In this document: piece by piece, positions 24,437 through 37,172 of the stretch
Position numbering within the stretch: position 1 is the stretch's first letter
Layout: every line of letters starts with the position of its first letter
Source of the DNA: Scortum barcoo
Taxonomy: Eukaryota; Chordata; Actinopteri; Centrarchiformes; Terapontidae
Assembly (NCBI GenBank): GCA_023238725.1
Contig: CM041547.1
Location: 16,941,644-17,005,643, forward strand
Reading direction: 5' to 3'
DNA: 64,000 nucleotides
Program-made: the position numbers and the translations under genes
The notes under the pieces: generated by a model
The model's input: only the letters and a program-made list of their open reading frames with translations
Databases searched by the model: none
Told to the model about the DNA's origin: nothing

Positions 24437-24716
24437 GGACCCCCACTGATGCCCCTGGCACAGGGCAAGGGGGGGGCGGGGGGGGGGCAGAATGTGGGAG
24501 GAAGAAAGGGACTAATAAAGGGACGAAGTGACAGAGAGAGAGAGACAGAGAAGAGGAGCGAGACAGGAGAGGAGAGGAGAGAGGTCTCGTCTGTCCTCTG
24601 AGCCGGAGAGCGTGCGAGAGAGTCAGAGCAGAGGATGAGAAAGAGAGAGAGTGAGCTCGGCGAGGGGAAAAACACGACTGGCTGCTGCTCAGCAACACAC
24701 TACTATGAGTAACGCT

Positions 24717-24740
24717 GAGAGAGAGAGAGAGAGAGAGAGA
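24717..24740. repeat. (GA)12 microsatellite
   Basis: GA run about 350 bases upstream of the grap ATG (CT in transcript sense). Confidence 0.97.
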
Positions 24741-26766
24741 CAGCAAGTAGGGGCAAGGGAGTGGGAGGCACTTCCTGTGTATATATTTGTCTCACACAGT
24801 TGGTGTAGCTTCTGTGGATGCTGTGTGTGCGTGTGTGTGTGTGTGTGCATGTGTGTGTGTTTTCAATCAACTGTCTGTGTGTGTGTTGGCTTCTGTGCGG
24901 TTTGTCGTTGCACTTCTGTCATCCTGTGAACTGGCTTGAGTTTCACACCTTTGAAGTAAGAAGTGAGCTCATATTTACTGTTCCTCGTTGATCACCTTTA
25001 ATGACCTACGGATAAAAAAGAAAGGTCGGGTAATTTCCCCACAAATAAAAAAGAATTGAATTATTTATTGGCTTTCAAGAAACGATGGCGGAGGGCTCAT
25101 CTTTATATCAAGTAGTAGTTGGGCCAGCAGCCTAACTATATTTTTTGTCGTAGCTTTGGTTGCCTCAGTGGTTGCAAGGCGTCCACCAATCCTAAACTGT
25201 CATCCTCACACGGACTGCGGAGTTGTATCCGCTGTTGCAAAAAGTGCCCTGGAGTTAAGTTGGAAAATAGTGGACAGTAAGAAAAGAAAAAACAAAGGTT
25301 TTTGAGGAAAGAGCTTTTCATTTCAATACCGGGAGGACACACTCAGGATCCGAGAAATAACACTAACATACTGTGGGTGTAACCAAAGCCACAGTGCAAC
25401 TTCGAGAGTGAATGAGGAGAGCTATTTTTGTTGGGTTAGCGTGTAAATGTTGTTCCTTTAACGGACGAGTGCAGATCAAAATGTCAAGATTACCCTAATT
25501 AACGCTGAGAACTCCTCCGTGTGTCTCCAAAGAGTCTCGTACATCACCTGTGGTCAATCTGTTAATGTTGGATTCTTCTCTCTGGCGGTCTCCTGCCCTC
25601 CTTGGTGGATGTATGTGTGTTGTAGCTGTCTGTAGCCATTCAGAATCCAGAGTTAAGTTTTTTTTTTATTTATTCATCGTGGAATTATCCTGCGACGTGG
25701 AGTCACAGGTCAAAGCAGTGAAAGGTCGATATCAGATACTGGACCGGAGGAGTCTGGAAACTTCAACTGTTTTTCTGCCGAACACAACAAGCTGCCAGTG
25801 AGGATACGATAACAGCCGCGCTGTCGGCCGCGCCGCACCTAGAGATATCAGCCGCGATGTCATGTTTCTCTTTAGAAGAGAAGAGGAAATAACAAACAGA
25901 ATTAAATGGAACTAGACAAAGCAGAAGGCCAGGAAAGGCATGGCATTTCAACAGCACGGCCCGTCCAGGAAATCCCCGGTCAGCTGGTCACTTGACTCAG
26001 CCATGAAGGGGGTTGGAGGAGACTGCAGGAGGAAGGGGAAGGGGAAGGCTGGATGATGTGCGGTGATGGAAGAATAGAAGGGGAAGAGCGGGAGAGGAAG
26101 TGGAACTTCCTCTCAGCTCAAGGGCCCGAGCTCGATCGTGTCCTTTGACACATGACGACACACATGGCATCTCTGTCAGGAGGGAGGCGACTCCACCGCA
26201 GACGGTTCTGTAACTTATTTAAATACGGATTGAGTTCAGCATTAGCTTCCTGGGAGTGTGTCATCCAGTCCAACTTAAATGGTACATTTGTGCCAACTGG
26301 TCGTGGCTGTTGTGCCTCTGCGCCGCACTCCCTGGCCAAACAAACAGCGTGGGCAGCACTTTTGTTCTCTCCCTGGATTTTCTGTTTGTCAAGTTGGATG
26401 TTCTGTAGGTGGTTCTGTTCTCTGTCTGCTCAGCCACGGTGGTGCTTCGCCGCTCACGGCCCTCTCTTCTCCGTTCGTCTCACCCAGCTCAGACTATTGC
26501 ATCACTTCCTGTGTCCATTTAAAATGGCGCCGGATGCTTTTAACGCGTTCCTGAGGCTGCTTTGATATGGTTGCGTCGCATCAATTTACACCTTTTCTGG
26601 TGGTGCTGAGGAGTTTTCACCTGTTACACTTCACATGAAGCGCTGCGTGTGTCTGTGTTGTCTGTGTCGAGAAGTGCGAGCGCTTTTCTGCCTGAGCGAC
26701 GCTAACATTTCACCCTGTCAGGGGCACTGATGCAGAGGGCATGAAATAGTTGGTTAGCAGGTTTCT

Positions 26767-26767
<1 letters not shown>

Positions 26768-26813
<46 letters not shown>
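26768..26813. repeat. (GT)23 microsatellite
   Basis: Perfect 46-base GT run in the grap-epn2 intergenic region. Confidence 0.98.
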
Positions 26814-26815
<2 letters not shown>

Positions 26816-28957
26816 GTATCAGCGGAAGCAAGTGGGTCACAGCAAATGAAAAAGCAGGTGGGCACAAAAACTCTGTGCTTCCTTTCAGAGAATATGACAA
26901 CCCTCCCTTTCCCCATCTGTTTACTCTGAGGGCCCAGTTTCTCGTTAGCTTGTTCTCACGCTGTCTTTTTTCTTCTTTTTTCTGTTTCCACATTCAGGAC
27001 AAACAATCCCTGTCATTTCTGTCCACCGATTCTCCTCCCATCTCGTTCCCCTTATGTCATACTGTTACTGTGACACCTTTTTAGCTCCTATTCCCCTGTT
27101 TCTCTCTCCTTCTTTCACTGCTTTTGTAAAGAGTTCAGATATAAGACACCCACACGGCTGCTTCCTTTCCATGCATATACGCCTGCATACCTTGAACAGC
27201 AGGTAAGAAAGGAGAGGAAAGTTGAAGCATGAGAAGGGCGCTCTCGTTATTCATAACACAAGTTGAGAGTTTTCTGCACTCTGGTGTGAAACTTTGAGCG
27301 CTGAGTAGCTAAACTGGCCACTTTTCTGTCTTTTCATTCTCACTTCTCTTTTTATCTTTTTTTTTCTTTTTTTGTGACATATTTCATCCTTGGGGTCAAC
27401 ACAAAAAGGTCAAAAGTCATTTTAAAAATTTAAAAACGTATTCGCTGTTTATCAGAGAAACCAAGATAAGGTGTTAAATGTGTAGGGGTCCAGTGTAAAA
27501 AAAAAAAAAAAAAAAAGACTCACAAGCTGTCTATTAATTATAGTCTTTTTGGGTGGAAAAACATAATTGACCAAAGATAGAAATGTCTGCAGTCATATTA
27601 AAACAATGGTGGGTAGTGAATCTTCCAGCTGTGGTTTCCAGTTTGTAAATTAAACATCATAATGTTTTTACTTGAATGACTTATAATTAATTCAACATAA
27701 ATAAATCAGAATTTGGCATTAAATTATGCAGAAAAGGCTGTCTGTCTTTGAATTAATATGGCTCTATGGCAGCTGAGTAAAGTTAACAGTGTGTATTATT
27801 AATGCTCCCTCTGTAACTAAAACACAGGTTTTGTGGTGTGTGGGATACCCACTAAAGAGTCTATTAGCAACAGAGATGAGCTGGAAACTATAGCATAGTG
27901 TCTACAGACAAACAAAGATTGATTCCCTGAGTGTCCCTGAATTATAGATTTCAAGGTGTAATGGTGTCTGTTCAGAGGAATCGCCGATGGTTGTTAGTTA
28001 AAAGGTTAAAAAGTTAAAAGGTGAACTCATCAGGTGGGTGAAGTGCGCTAAAAAAGGAGTGAAAGTCAACTGTTAAAGCTGCTGGGCACTTTTTTCTTCT
28101 CACTCCACCTTCCCCAGGTAGAGCTTCCACCAGCCCCTAGCGAGCATAATACCATTTGCATGTGTGACAAGATTTAGCTAATAAGCTGGCAGGAGCGGCA
28201 GGTATTATACATTATCCTGTTTCATGCTTTCTGTCTCCTTCTGCCTTTCTGCTGATTCCGGCTCCGTCTGGAACCATGCGTTCCACTGCAGGCCAAAGAC
28301 CGAATCCTGCCAGTTGCCCCCCCCCATTTTGCACATTATGTAACTTTGTTAGTTTCAAAACTGATGCACCAGTTCTTTGTGCACCGACCTCTTTGTAAAT
28401 TGTGTGTGTCTGATCATGTGAAACTCCAGGTTTGAAAATGCATTCTAATCAACATGACTCACATGTGTCGCTGCCATCGTAACTGTGATTTACCACAGTA
28501 CGTTCCTGATGTGCTGGCGCGCGCAAATCTCTGACAGGGAACAGAATTATGAGCTTCACCAGGTTTGTATTCATTTTAATGTATTCTCGTGTGTTTCTGT
28601 AATTCTGACCATGAATTCATTAAGCAAAATCTGAAGAGGCAGAGATGGAGGATAAATGTGTGTGAGATACTGTAGCATCTACACCATGCACACATCAGTG
28701 ATAGCAGTGTTTCACAATGTCATCTCAAGTCCCCTGGAAAGGCAGTGTGCTCCTCTCCACTTATGGGTCCAATCTGAGTTTTTCAGCAGCACTTTAACAA
28801 ATGCAGGTTCAAAATGGCATTGGATACATCACAAGGTATGTTAGGTTCAGAAACAATTAAGTGCAAAACATTGAGGGGTTGGGCAAAGGGAGTCATCTGG
28901 AAGAGTGTCGACATCATGGGACATGTGAGGGAAGCGTCTGTGACACAGTCAGTAACA

Positions 28958-29331
28958 TTCATTCATTCATTCATCTTCTAACCTGCTTATCCTGAGCACA
29001 CACAGGGTCGCAGGGGTGCTGGAGCCTGTCCCAGCTATCTTGGGCGAGAGGCAGGGTACACCCTGGCCTGGACGCCAGTCAGTCGCAGGGCTGAACATTG
29101 AAGAGACAGACAACCATTCACACTTACATTCACACCTAGGGGCAATTTAGAGTTGTCAATTAACCTAACCTGCATGTCTTTGGATTGTGGGAGGAAGCTG
29201 GCTGGAGTACCCAGAGAACATGCAAACTCCACACAGAAGGGCCCGTGTCAACCAGGGGATTGAACCCAGGAACCCTCTTGCTGTGAGGCGACAGTGCTAC
29301 ACCACTGCTACACCACTGTGCTGCCCCAGTC
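28958..29331 (+). mobile_element. Abundant teleost non-coding retroelement-like repeat
   Basis: It starts with (ATTC)n and CTGCTTATCCTGAG, continues with GGTCGCAGGGGTGCTGGAGC, CATTCACACTTACATTCACA and GAACATGCAAACTCCACACA, and ends GTGAGGCGACAGTGCTACAC plus CTGCCCC. I recognise the whole as a near-ubiquitous fish repeat. This copy lacks about 20 bases before GAACATGC and has a small duplication (GCTACACCACT) near the end. Confidence 0.8.
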
Positions 29332-31529
29332 AGTAACAAAGATAATCTTAAAATTTTAAAATAAAAGGGTTTTAGGTGAGTGTATTTGATGTTTAATGCT
29401 CTTCAACTAAGTGATTATACTTCTGTGTGACCAGGAATGACCTTGGTCGATGCATCAGACCTAAGGGTACAGCAGGGAAAGCTTATGTCCCAATGAGTCT
29501 CTAATAGGGTATGAGTGTTTTGGACAGGGGTAATTATATAAAAGCAGGCAGGCTCCTGTGTTTAATGTTAATTAGCTTGAATGACTTTTTAAATCAAGGG
29601 TCACCAGCGCTAATCACATATTAAAGGACACACGTGGCTGCAGGGGTGCAGTCAGAAGGACCTCTCATGTTACCTTCATATTACAATAAAACCCTGTGAG
29701 CTCGAGCGTTACAATTAAAAGTAGAGCTCTCCTGACCTCTATTGGCTGACATTGGACCTGCAGCGGGAGGCATGATGTGATCCGATCTGCAGGAGGCAGC
29801 CACGCACCGTACGACATGCCTCACCTTTAATGCACTCACTGACAGCCTCAAGTATTTTGCCCTCAATGGAACAGCACAGTCCAGGTGCACACAAGTGTGA
29901 ATGGGCTCGATTATGGACTGAGGCAAACATGATAACGCTCCGACGGACGTGATAAGGAAGCACTAAAGGTAAATGGTCTCATATGTCAAGGTGAAATTTT
30001 GGAATGGTCCTTTTGTTTTTATGTGCTGTTTGCAAGATAATGTATCGACTCAGAGACATGACTAATCCTTGAACTAAACATTCACCTGCCGTGTAGGAAG
30101 AACATATTTATCACACCTGTTTGAGAAAGTCGACTTGCTTTTGTTTACATTTTTCTGCTGTACTATAGAGCAATATAAATATTTATATGTATATAATATC
30201 GCAAGGACATAATGTCACCTCCAGTGTTGTTGAACAAACCAGCTTTGGTACATAATCCTCCTCTGAGCAGGATCATATCTGAGCTAAATACTGACTGTTC
30301 TACTGTGTTTCAGGAGTTATGCTTTTAATGTGCATGCTTTTCAGTCCAGTGTGCTGAATCATCAGCTCAGATTCCCACATATACTTTCAACTGCGTTCAA
30401 ATCACCAATCATTGATAGAGTTAACAATCAGCCATCGTTTACCTGGAAGAAAGTGGCAGCTTGTCAGTCAGTCAGTCTTTGTAATCTTGATAATCTTAAT
30501 GTTTTTCTCACATCCTGACTTCGGTTTCGGGAAATCAAGCTAGTATCGTTGATAGCAGAAATGTGCTGTTTAAACAGCCTGTTCGCACCAGGACCTCCAC
30601 GTCTATCTTTCTCTCTCCTGCTCTCACGTGGAGACCAACAAATACACCTAAATCAGCTTGGCTCTGGCTTTCTTTGGTTTATCCTGGTCTCTGAACACAC
30701 CAAGATACTCTATATAAAGACAGACGGAATAAGAGGAGAAAAAAAAGACCAAAATAAAATGTCACTGCCAGCCAGGAGGTACAGCATATTAATAGTAAGC
30801 CAAAAAAAAAAAAAATCTGCTTACATACACCACTCTGGCCATCTACATACTGTAGTTCAGGTGTTGGCAACTTCCCTGACTCTGCTGGCAGGGATGTAAA
30901 AACCTTACCTCTATTTTTAAGTGCCACACTCTTTCATGTCTAGACCTTTCACGTCAATTTATAGAGCCTAATTTGAGTAAACACCAGTGTTTAATGCATG
31001 TGTGCATCTGAAATATGTGAGCAGCGCGTTCCTCCCCCCGTCCAAAACAACACTGATGGGACGGTTGCACATAGACAGAGGAAAGAGCGCCGGAATGCTG
31101 TCCTGCAGTGTTCGTGGTTTGCTCGGACACACCTGTAAAACACACACGTACACACAGCATGCTGTCGTCAGTGTTGACAAATCATGACATGCACAATTGT
31201 GGGATAAAGCTACATATTTTATTCCCTGTGGCAAGCACAGCTTTCTCTTAAAGAGGAAGGAGTCAGACAGGTAGTTTGTTGAGAAGAACCTGATTTACCT
31301 GAGAGAGCTGTTCAGTCAGCACACAACAAGAGACAGGAACTGTGTTTTTCTAATGGGATTATGCTTTTAATCTGCACTTCTGATGCAGTCGTGGTCCACC
31401 AGCGCTGCAATACATTGGTAGTGGTTGTACTCCAGCAATAAGGCACAATCTGCTGCATGTCAGCCCTGTGAAAACTTAGATGAAATATCTGAATTATCAT
31501 GTATCCTGTCCTGTATTTAGCCCTGAAAC

Positions 31530-31805
31530 AGAATCGGAATCGAGTTTATCGCCACGTAGGTCTTCACATATAAAGAATTTACAAAATATAAAAAATATAA
31601 ATATACTAAATAGAAAAGGGTGAAACAATTCCTCTTCAAGTCAGAGGAATCAATCTAATATAAAATAGACAATATTATAAAGTAGACAGTAGTATTGAAA
31701 AACAAAATAAAGATAGACAATATTTGCAATGTGACTGTTACTTAAATGAAAGATCTGTGCAGATTGTGCAAGAGTTTTTTCCATTTGTGTGCAAAAGTTC
31801 ACAGG
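31530..31805 (+). mobile_element. Degenerate repeat of the AGAATCAGAATCAGCTTTATT type
   Basis: CAGAATCGGAATCGAGTTTA, then ATATAAAGAATTTAC, then AT-rich sequence and GTGCAGATTGTGCAAGAG are characteristic of a common fish repeat. It lies directly upstream of epn2 exon 1. Confidence 0.6.
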
Positions 31806-31989
31806 TTAAAGAAGAATATTTGCAGCGGAGATGCAGAGAGAAGCCTGTTGCTGTGACACTACATGGAGACTTGCTGGGCGCCATAGCTATTTTCAAAGGT
31901 TGCTGCTGGGGGTGGTGGGGGGTCCCTCTGTGGCAAGTCCAGCAGCAGCCTCGGTCACACCCTTCCCAGCCTCACCCCCCCTCTCTTCT

Positions 31990-32248
31990 CCTCTCTCCTC
32001 CCTCTCCTCCCTCGCTCTCTGCCCGCCATGTTCTGGAGGAGGAGATACGTGTAGCTCGGCTTTAGCTGGCTTAGCATTAGCAACACAGCTTTGTCGGAGG
32101 CGCAACAAGCAGCCTGAATTAAGTCCTCCCGTCTTCATTTGTCTCCCCCTCCTGCACACTCTCCTCTCTTTGGACGCAGGTTTATGGGTTTATAATCCTG
32201 GACTAACAGTAGAACCCGCCGTGGGACCCCCCCTCTGAAAACAATATG
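31990..32248 (+). other. epn2: epn2 non-coding exon 1 (5'UTR) with promoter-proximal sequence
   Basis: The 3' boundary is firm: a GTAAGT donor follows position 32248, and a matching acceptor precedes 38858. The 5' boundary is approximate. The segment from about 31.95 kb is C/T-rich and then GC-rich, with a YY1-like CCGCCATGTT at about 32023-32032, as often seen at TATA-less start sites. A short upstream ORF starts at the ATG inside that motif (8 codons). The last three bases of the exon are ATG and open a second upstream ORF across the splice junction. Confidence 0.6.
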
Positions 32249-34607
32249 GTAAGTCCACGTCTCGGATCTGAAGACAGTGTACTTGTTTTGTTTTTCCAGT
32301 TTGCTCTGGTGATGTCTCCACCGAGCACCCGTCTATCTCCCTGGAAGCTAGCTATGGTAACTAGCTTAGCATGCTAGGTGGCTGTCTCGTCTCTTGAAAC
32401 GCATTTTGGGAGCCGACAACAATGACTGTGTGTCTTGGGGGCTCACATTGGATGTAATAAATGCTGCGCTACGCGTTATATTCAGACGCCGAGAGAGAAG
32501 TAGTTGTTTTTTTGTGTTTTTTAGCCAAACTATGAGAGAGAGGGGAGATCTATGGCTAACGAGCTCTGCTAGCTTTGATCCAACTTTTTTTCAAAGCCCA
32601 AGTTTTGGTCCCGTATCAGAACATAGTCAGGGGTTAAATATAAAAATCAGCACAAACTCTGAGTTATCTTGAGACTTTAATACAAATAACCGTGGTTGGG
32701 GATTAAAGACTTCCCAAACAGCCGAGTTAAAAAACTAAATCAATGCAAGTTGTTAGTTAGCTTATTATTTTTTTTTGCTAACTACTTGTCGCAACTTTGC
32801 GTTGAACTCGCTAACGTTAGCGGGCTAGTTATCCCATCAGATGTATTAAAAGTGACGCTGCACAAACTCGGGTGTCTCCTAGCCGAGCTTATTTCGCAAT
32901 TCACGCAGGCCACTTGACTGAATTTACATTTGTAAATGGGATGTAAGGCTGTTAAAGCGGCGCCGAAAGTAACGATAGCTCAAGCAGCTTTAGCTTCGGG
33001 TGCTATCAATCGGTTAAAGGAAACGCCGTGATTTTTTCCCCCATTTTTTGGTGTGTTTATTTTTTGTGAGCGGTTTATTGCTTTATATTTAATCTACCGA
33101 TGCCCCATGCTTTGACAGAGATGACAGCTGCATTAGATAACACTATTTTGAGTCTTTAAGGTAAAACTAAGCAGAACCACCAGTTACTTGTAGAGATTTT
33201 AAGGGAGATTGTTCTCGCAGTGGGCGCTGTCTGTTTACTGCGTTTACAATCTGCTCAGCCTGCAGCCATGCAGAGACACAGAGCAATGACAGGGTTATTT
33301 ATTATATGAGGATTAGTCAACTTGTGTCTCGGTGTGAGCTCTCCTTTTTATTTTAATTCTGAGCTTCACTGAGCCGTATAAACGTGGCCTGAGAGAGGGG
33401 CAGGGCTTTGTCTATTGTCAGGACGATCAGTCAGTCACAGTGGGTGACAGATGCATCATCACCATCCTCCTCCTCCTCCTTCCCCCTTGACTTGGCTTTG
33501 TCCTTCCCGGCCGGCCAGGGAGGACAAAAGGCGGGGTGACGGACACGCCGATCAGAAGGTGGCCCCCTCTTCCTGTCCTCAGACCTCATCCTGCCCGTCA
33601 CACCTCGTGACACGCTCACAATTGCGTCCTGGGCGTTTGGGACACGTGTTAGATGTTTGCCTTTCTTTGGGTCAGACTTGATGCGATTGTTAGTTTGGCT
33701 CACAGGAGCTTAATCCTGGTGCAGCTGAGTGGTTCAGGATTAATCACTGCTATATGTTTGCCTGTGAGCAGAAAGGAAGTTAAAAAAGGATGGCGAGGGA
33801 ACCGGCTGGATAACTTGATGTCACGCTGCAGCACACTTCCCCCATCTCTCTCTTTCTCAACACACACACACACACTCTCTCTCTCTCTTTCTCTCTCATA
33901 CGCACAGGCACCTGATTGGGAGATATAGCTCTTGCACAATCAGTTTTACTCTTGCTGTGTGGGCCTGGCAAGGTAGACCTGTTCTCTGCTTCTCAACACT
34001 TAATGCTAATCACAGTTTACTCAGGTTGTTGCCAAGACACACCCAGACACTGGCGCATACACGCACACAGTCCACGTTTTAGCTTGTTGTGTTCTCGCGT
34101 TGGAGAGTTTGCTTGTGTCCGCTTTCCTCATGATGGACACTTGTCATCGTACTGGGCTGTTCACAGCATTTTTTCACAAGCTGCTTAAAGTTTGAACGAG
34201 GGTCTATCGATGGCATTTTCTTTTAGGCGTTAGTATCTCAGTCACATTACCCCAATCGAAGTCCTTTTAATGTTCATAATCTGATCGGATTATCAAGCGA
34301 AATGCACTGTGAGGTTTCAGTGTTTTAACCAAGTGCGATGCTACAGTTTTGATTACTGGCATATTGGTTGAAAACGTACATGATCGTAGTAATCAACCTT
34401 TACCTAGTTGATATGACTCATCAAAAATCTCATTTTTCATTATGACCCTGCAGATCAGGTCTTGTAACGTGTCCCTGCCACGGGAATTAGTTTACAGTTC
34501 AGCCACAGTATAGTACCTGCTGATAAGCACCAGCACAAACACTACATGAACATATCGTCAGTCCGTGCCGTGCATTTGTCATGTACCTGAAATAGTTATA
34601 GATTCTA

Positions 34608-35038
34608 GGGCTGCCAGACTTTTGAATTTTAACCTTTTTAAGATTTTATTTTAATTAATTAATTAATTAATTAATTAATTAATTTTCATTGTCAAGTAAT
34701 CTGCCAATCATATCCTTGAATAATGGATTAGTCGTTTGGTCCATAAAATAAAAAAAAAAAAAAGAAAATTGTTGATCACTGTTTTCTAAAGTTCAAGGTG
34801 ATGTACTTAAATTTCTTATTTTGTCCACGACCCAAAGATATTTATTTACTGTCATAGAGGACAGTACTAAAGGACTAAAACTGAAAACTGAAAATATTCA
34901 TATTTGAGAAGCAGAAATCAGGGAATTTGGACACTTTTTTTTGAAACAGTGACTCAACCAGTAATCAAAATGGTTGAGAGATCAATTAAAAAGTTGACAA
35001 CTAATCGAATAATTGACTGATCTTTGCACCTGTGTTAG
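34608..35038. mobile_element. Degenerate non-autonomous DNA-transposon-like repeat with (TTAA)n expansion
   Basis: From CTAGGGCTGCCAGACTT to GACAACTAATCGAATAATTG and TTTGCACC it follows the order of a common percomorph repeat. Internal marks are AGTAATCTGCCAATCAT, GATTAGTCGTTTGGTC, TTGTCCACGACCCAAAGATA and TTACTGTCATAGAGGA. A perfect (TTAA) tract of 34 bases (34651-34684) has expanded inside its left end. Confidence 0.75.
34651..34684. repeat. (TTAA)n tetranucleotide repeat
   Basis: Perfect, self-complementary AATT/TTAA tract inside the 34.6-35.0 kb transposon-like repeat. Confidence 0.97.
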
Positions 35039-37138
35039 TTCTTTTTTATCACAATCTAATGGAGAAGGGACTATTTTTGCGAGAAGTGTTGTTTTTCACA
35101 TAAAGTTTAACTTTCCTCAGGCATTGTTGCAGTGATCACCTACATGCTTTTATCTGCAGCTTCATTTTAAATTCATTTTTAAAATGTAGACATCATGATA
35201 AATTATATTAGTTATTTTGATCATGACTAAAAACCATCCCACGCAAGCCGCAAATCTGATAATAGTGTTATGAGTTAATTCACCAATAGCTTATTTGGTT
35301 AAAACGGGATTCCACAGCAGAGCTTAATTTGAATTTTCTGACTTTGCATACACACCGCTCCGTTATCTCAGTCCCCTGTGGAGATCATATAGCTCGTTTC
35401 ATCCTCTCTTACCTGTTCAAAAAAATATCTGGCCGTCTTTGGATCAACAGTTTTTGGTCACTATAGCTAAACGTGTGGGTTTGGATTAATTTCTACATAC
35501 ATTTGACAGCTTGTTGAAAGAAAAGAGAAAAGCCAAATATGTCAACCTGCCTGATATTAAGAAACAAAAAGCAGAAGTGTAGGGAAGGGTTTAGGAGTAT
35601 AATTTGCCTGTTTCATAAAACATCTCTAATTAGATAAATCTCTTGTTTTGAGGTACACACCATCATACCTCAACCTCAGGGTTTAAGATTTAGATCACTG
35701 ACAACAAAACGATGTATGATTTGGATAACAATCCAGGTACAAATATCAAGGCATAATCTGATAATAAACAGTATAGTTATGAATAGAAGGGAAGAGAACT
35801 GGACTGAGTTCTTAATCACCTGATTTTATTTGATTCTCCTCAAACTTTCCTCAACATCCACATGTCAATCTGAGACAGACAGACAGAGAAGACTTTGTAG
35901 AGAATTCATGTACACATCAAGGCATAACGGCAGTTCGACAAGAATGACAGACTCAGTCATTCAGACATAATGAACCTGAATTGACACGAGTGTGTATTTA
36001 TACACACGCACAAACACACAGTCCTGTGTGCCGCCTCCTCTGGGCCCTGGAGCTCGAGTGATCTAAGCACAGAGGGGCTGAAGGAAGGCGGGCCAGCGGT
36101 GTCTTGTGGAGGAGGGGGGGTTGTTCCGGGGTGTGAAGGTGGTGTGTGCGGGAAGTGGTGGTGGGGTGGGATGGACTAGACAGACTCTCCTCTCTTCCTC
36201 CTGTCTGCTATGGGTGAATAGGTGATTATAGCAGCAGATGTGTCATTAGGTCTGAGCTGTATTCATGCGGATGCAGGGTGAGGAGGGTGACGAGGGAAAA
36301 GCTCCACAGGAATTGCATTTCACTGGCGAGCAAGTGAATTTACGGGATGTGCCAAGTTGTTTTTTTAGCCCCCCCCCCCCAAATCTCACACACACACACT
36401 CGTCGTTTCCTCACCCTTGTCTTCCCCCAGCTGTCTTTCCAGGGCATTGCTAGGCAGGAAGGTCCCTCAAACAAACACACACATAAATGTACACAGCCTT
36501 TGGAAATTGTAAAATGCAACGGTTAGACTAATCACTTTTAACGTTCTTCCTCTGTTCATGAGCGCACTGGGTTTTGTGGGGCATGTCAGTGCACGTTTGG
36601 CACGGGGATCACATTACTGATTAGGAGAAGTCTTTGTGGGTCCCCCTAGATGGAAGCCAGAGGAACAGTGGGCACTAAAAGATCTCAGAAAACCCAAGCT
36701 GCCATTTATTATTGAGCACAGTGGCTTAAATGACATTTGCTAAGTTTTACAGTTAATGCCAATCAACTGTGCCAGCATGACAGCAGTCGGGGATAAGACA
36801 GTGTGTGTGTGTGTGTGCTCAATAACTTTTCTCCGGATAAATTAATGCAGACGAGCCCCTGTACTAATCTTGCTAAATGAACTTGCTGTGGCGTGTTTGC
36901 ATCTGATCTCCAACTATTACAATATCGTATTTCATTCAAATTGATTTATTTTTTCCTTCCCATGCATTCCCCATATTGCATAAACATGAGGACACTGCTC
37001 AGTAAATAGAACACTCATGGACGGTAAATGAGTGTGACATGCTAATGTGACTTTTTTATTTCATGCTTAAGAGAGTTTGCATGTGGAGCTTAGACATGTA
37101 GGTCTCACAGCTGTGAATCTTCACACACTTTCCGTTAC

Positions 37139-37140
<2 letters not shown>

Positions 37141-37171
<31 letters not shown>
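37141..37171. repeat. (TG)15 microsatellite
   Basis: Perfect TG run in epn2 intron 1. Confidence 0.98.

Positions 37172-37172
<1 letters not shown>

Larger units (their letters stand above)
24369..24900 (-). promoter_or_regulatory. grap 5' leader and probable promoter region
   Basis: The start of transcription cannot be fixed from sequence. Directly upstream of the grap ATG, in transcript sense, lie a GT repeat (plus strand CA 24404-24432), a C-rich stretch (plus strand G-runs 24463-24488, G-quadruplex-capable), a CT-rich segment and (CT)12 at 24717-24740. An ETS/PU.1-like core, CACTTCCTGT, is at 24769-24778, compatible with blood-cell expression, but this is inference. The GRAP frame has no stop back to about 24746 because of the repeats. 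Confidence 0.4.
24901..31820. other. grap-epn2 intergenic region (head-to-head)
   Basis: About 7 kb between two divergently transcribed genes. No coding sequence is supported. It holds a 46-bp GT microsatellite (26768-26813), a large degenerate teleost repeat (28958-29331), a second repeat next to the epn2 promoter (31530-31805) and scattered poly-A runs. An octamer motif ATTTGCAT at 28154-28161 lies in otherwise non-repetitive sequence and could be regulatory. The rest looks like ordinary AT-rich intergenic DNA. Confidence 0.65.

Noticed and set aside
24234..24746. A 170-codon minus-strand frame containing the grap start
   Set aside because: Only the part from 24368 is GRAP. The upstream residues come from CT, CG-rich and GT simple repeats and the tail reads into intron 1.
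26152..26565. A 137-codon plus-strand frame left of epn2
   Set aside because: It is cysteine/tryptophan-rich with no domain and no promoter or splice context. Probably chance.
29240..29290. A tRNA-like B-box (GGGGATTGAACCC on the plus strand)
   Set aside because: It is part of the abundant interspersed repeat at 28958-29331. No A-box or cloverleaf can be built around it.
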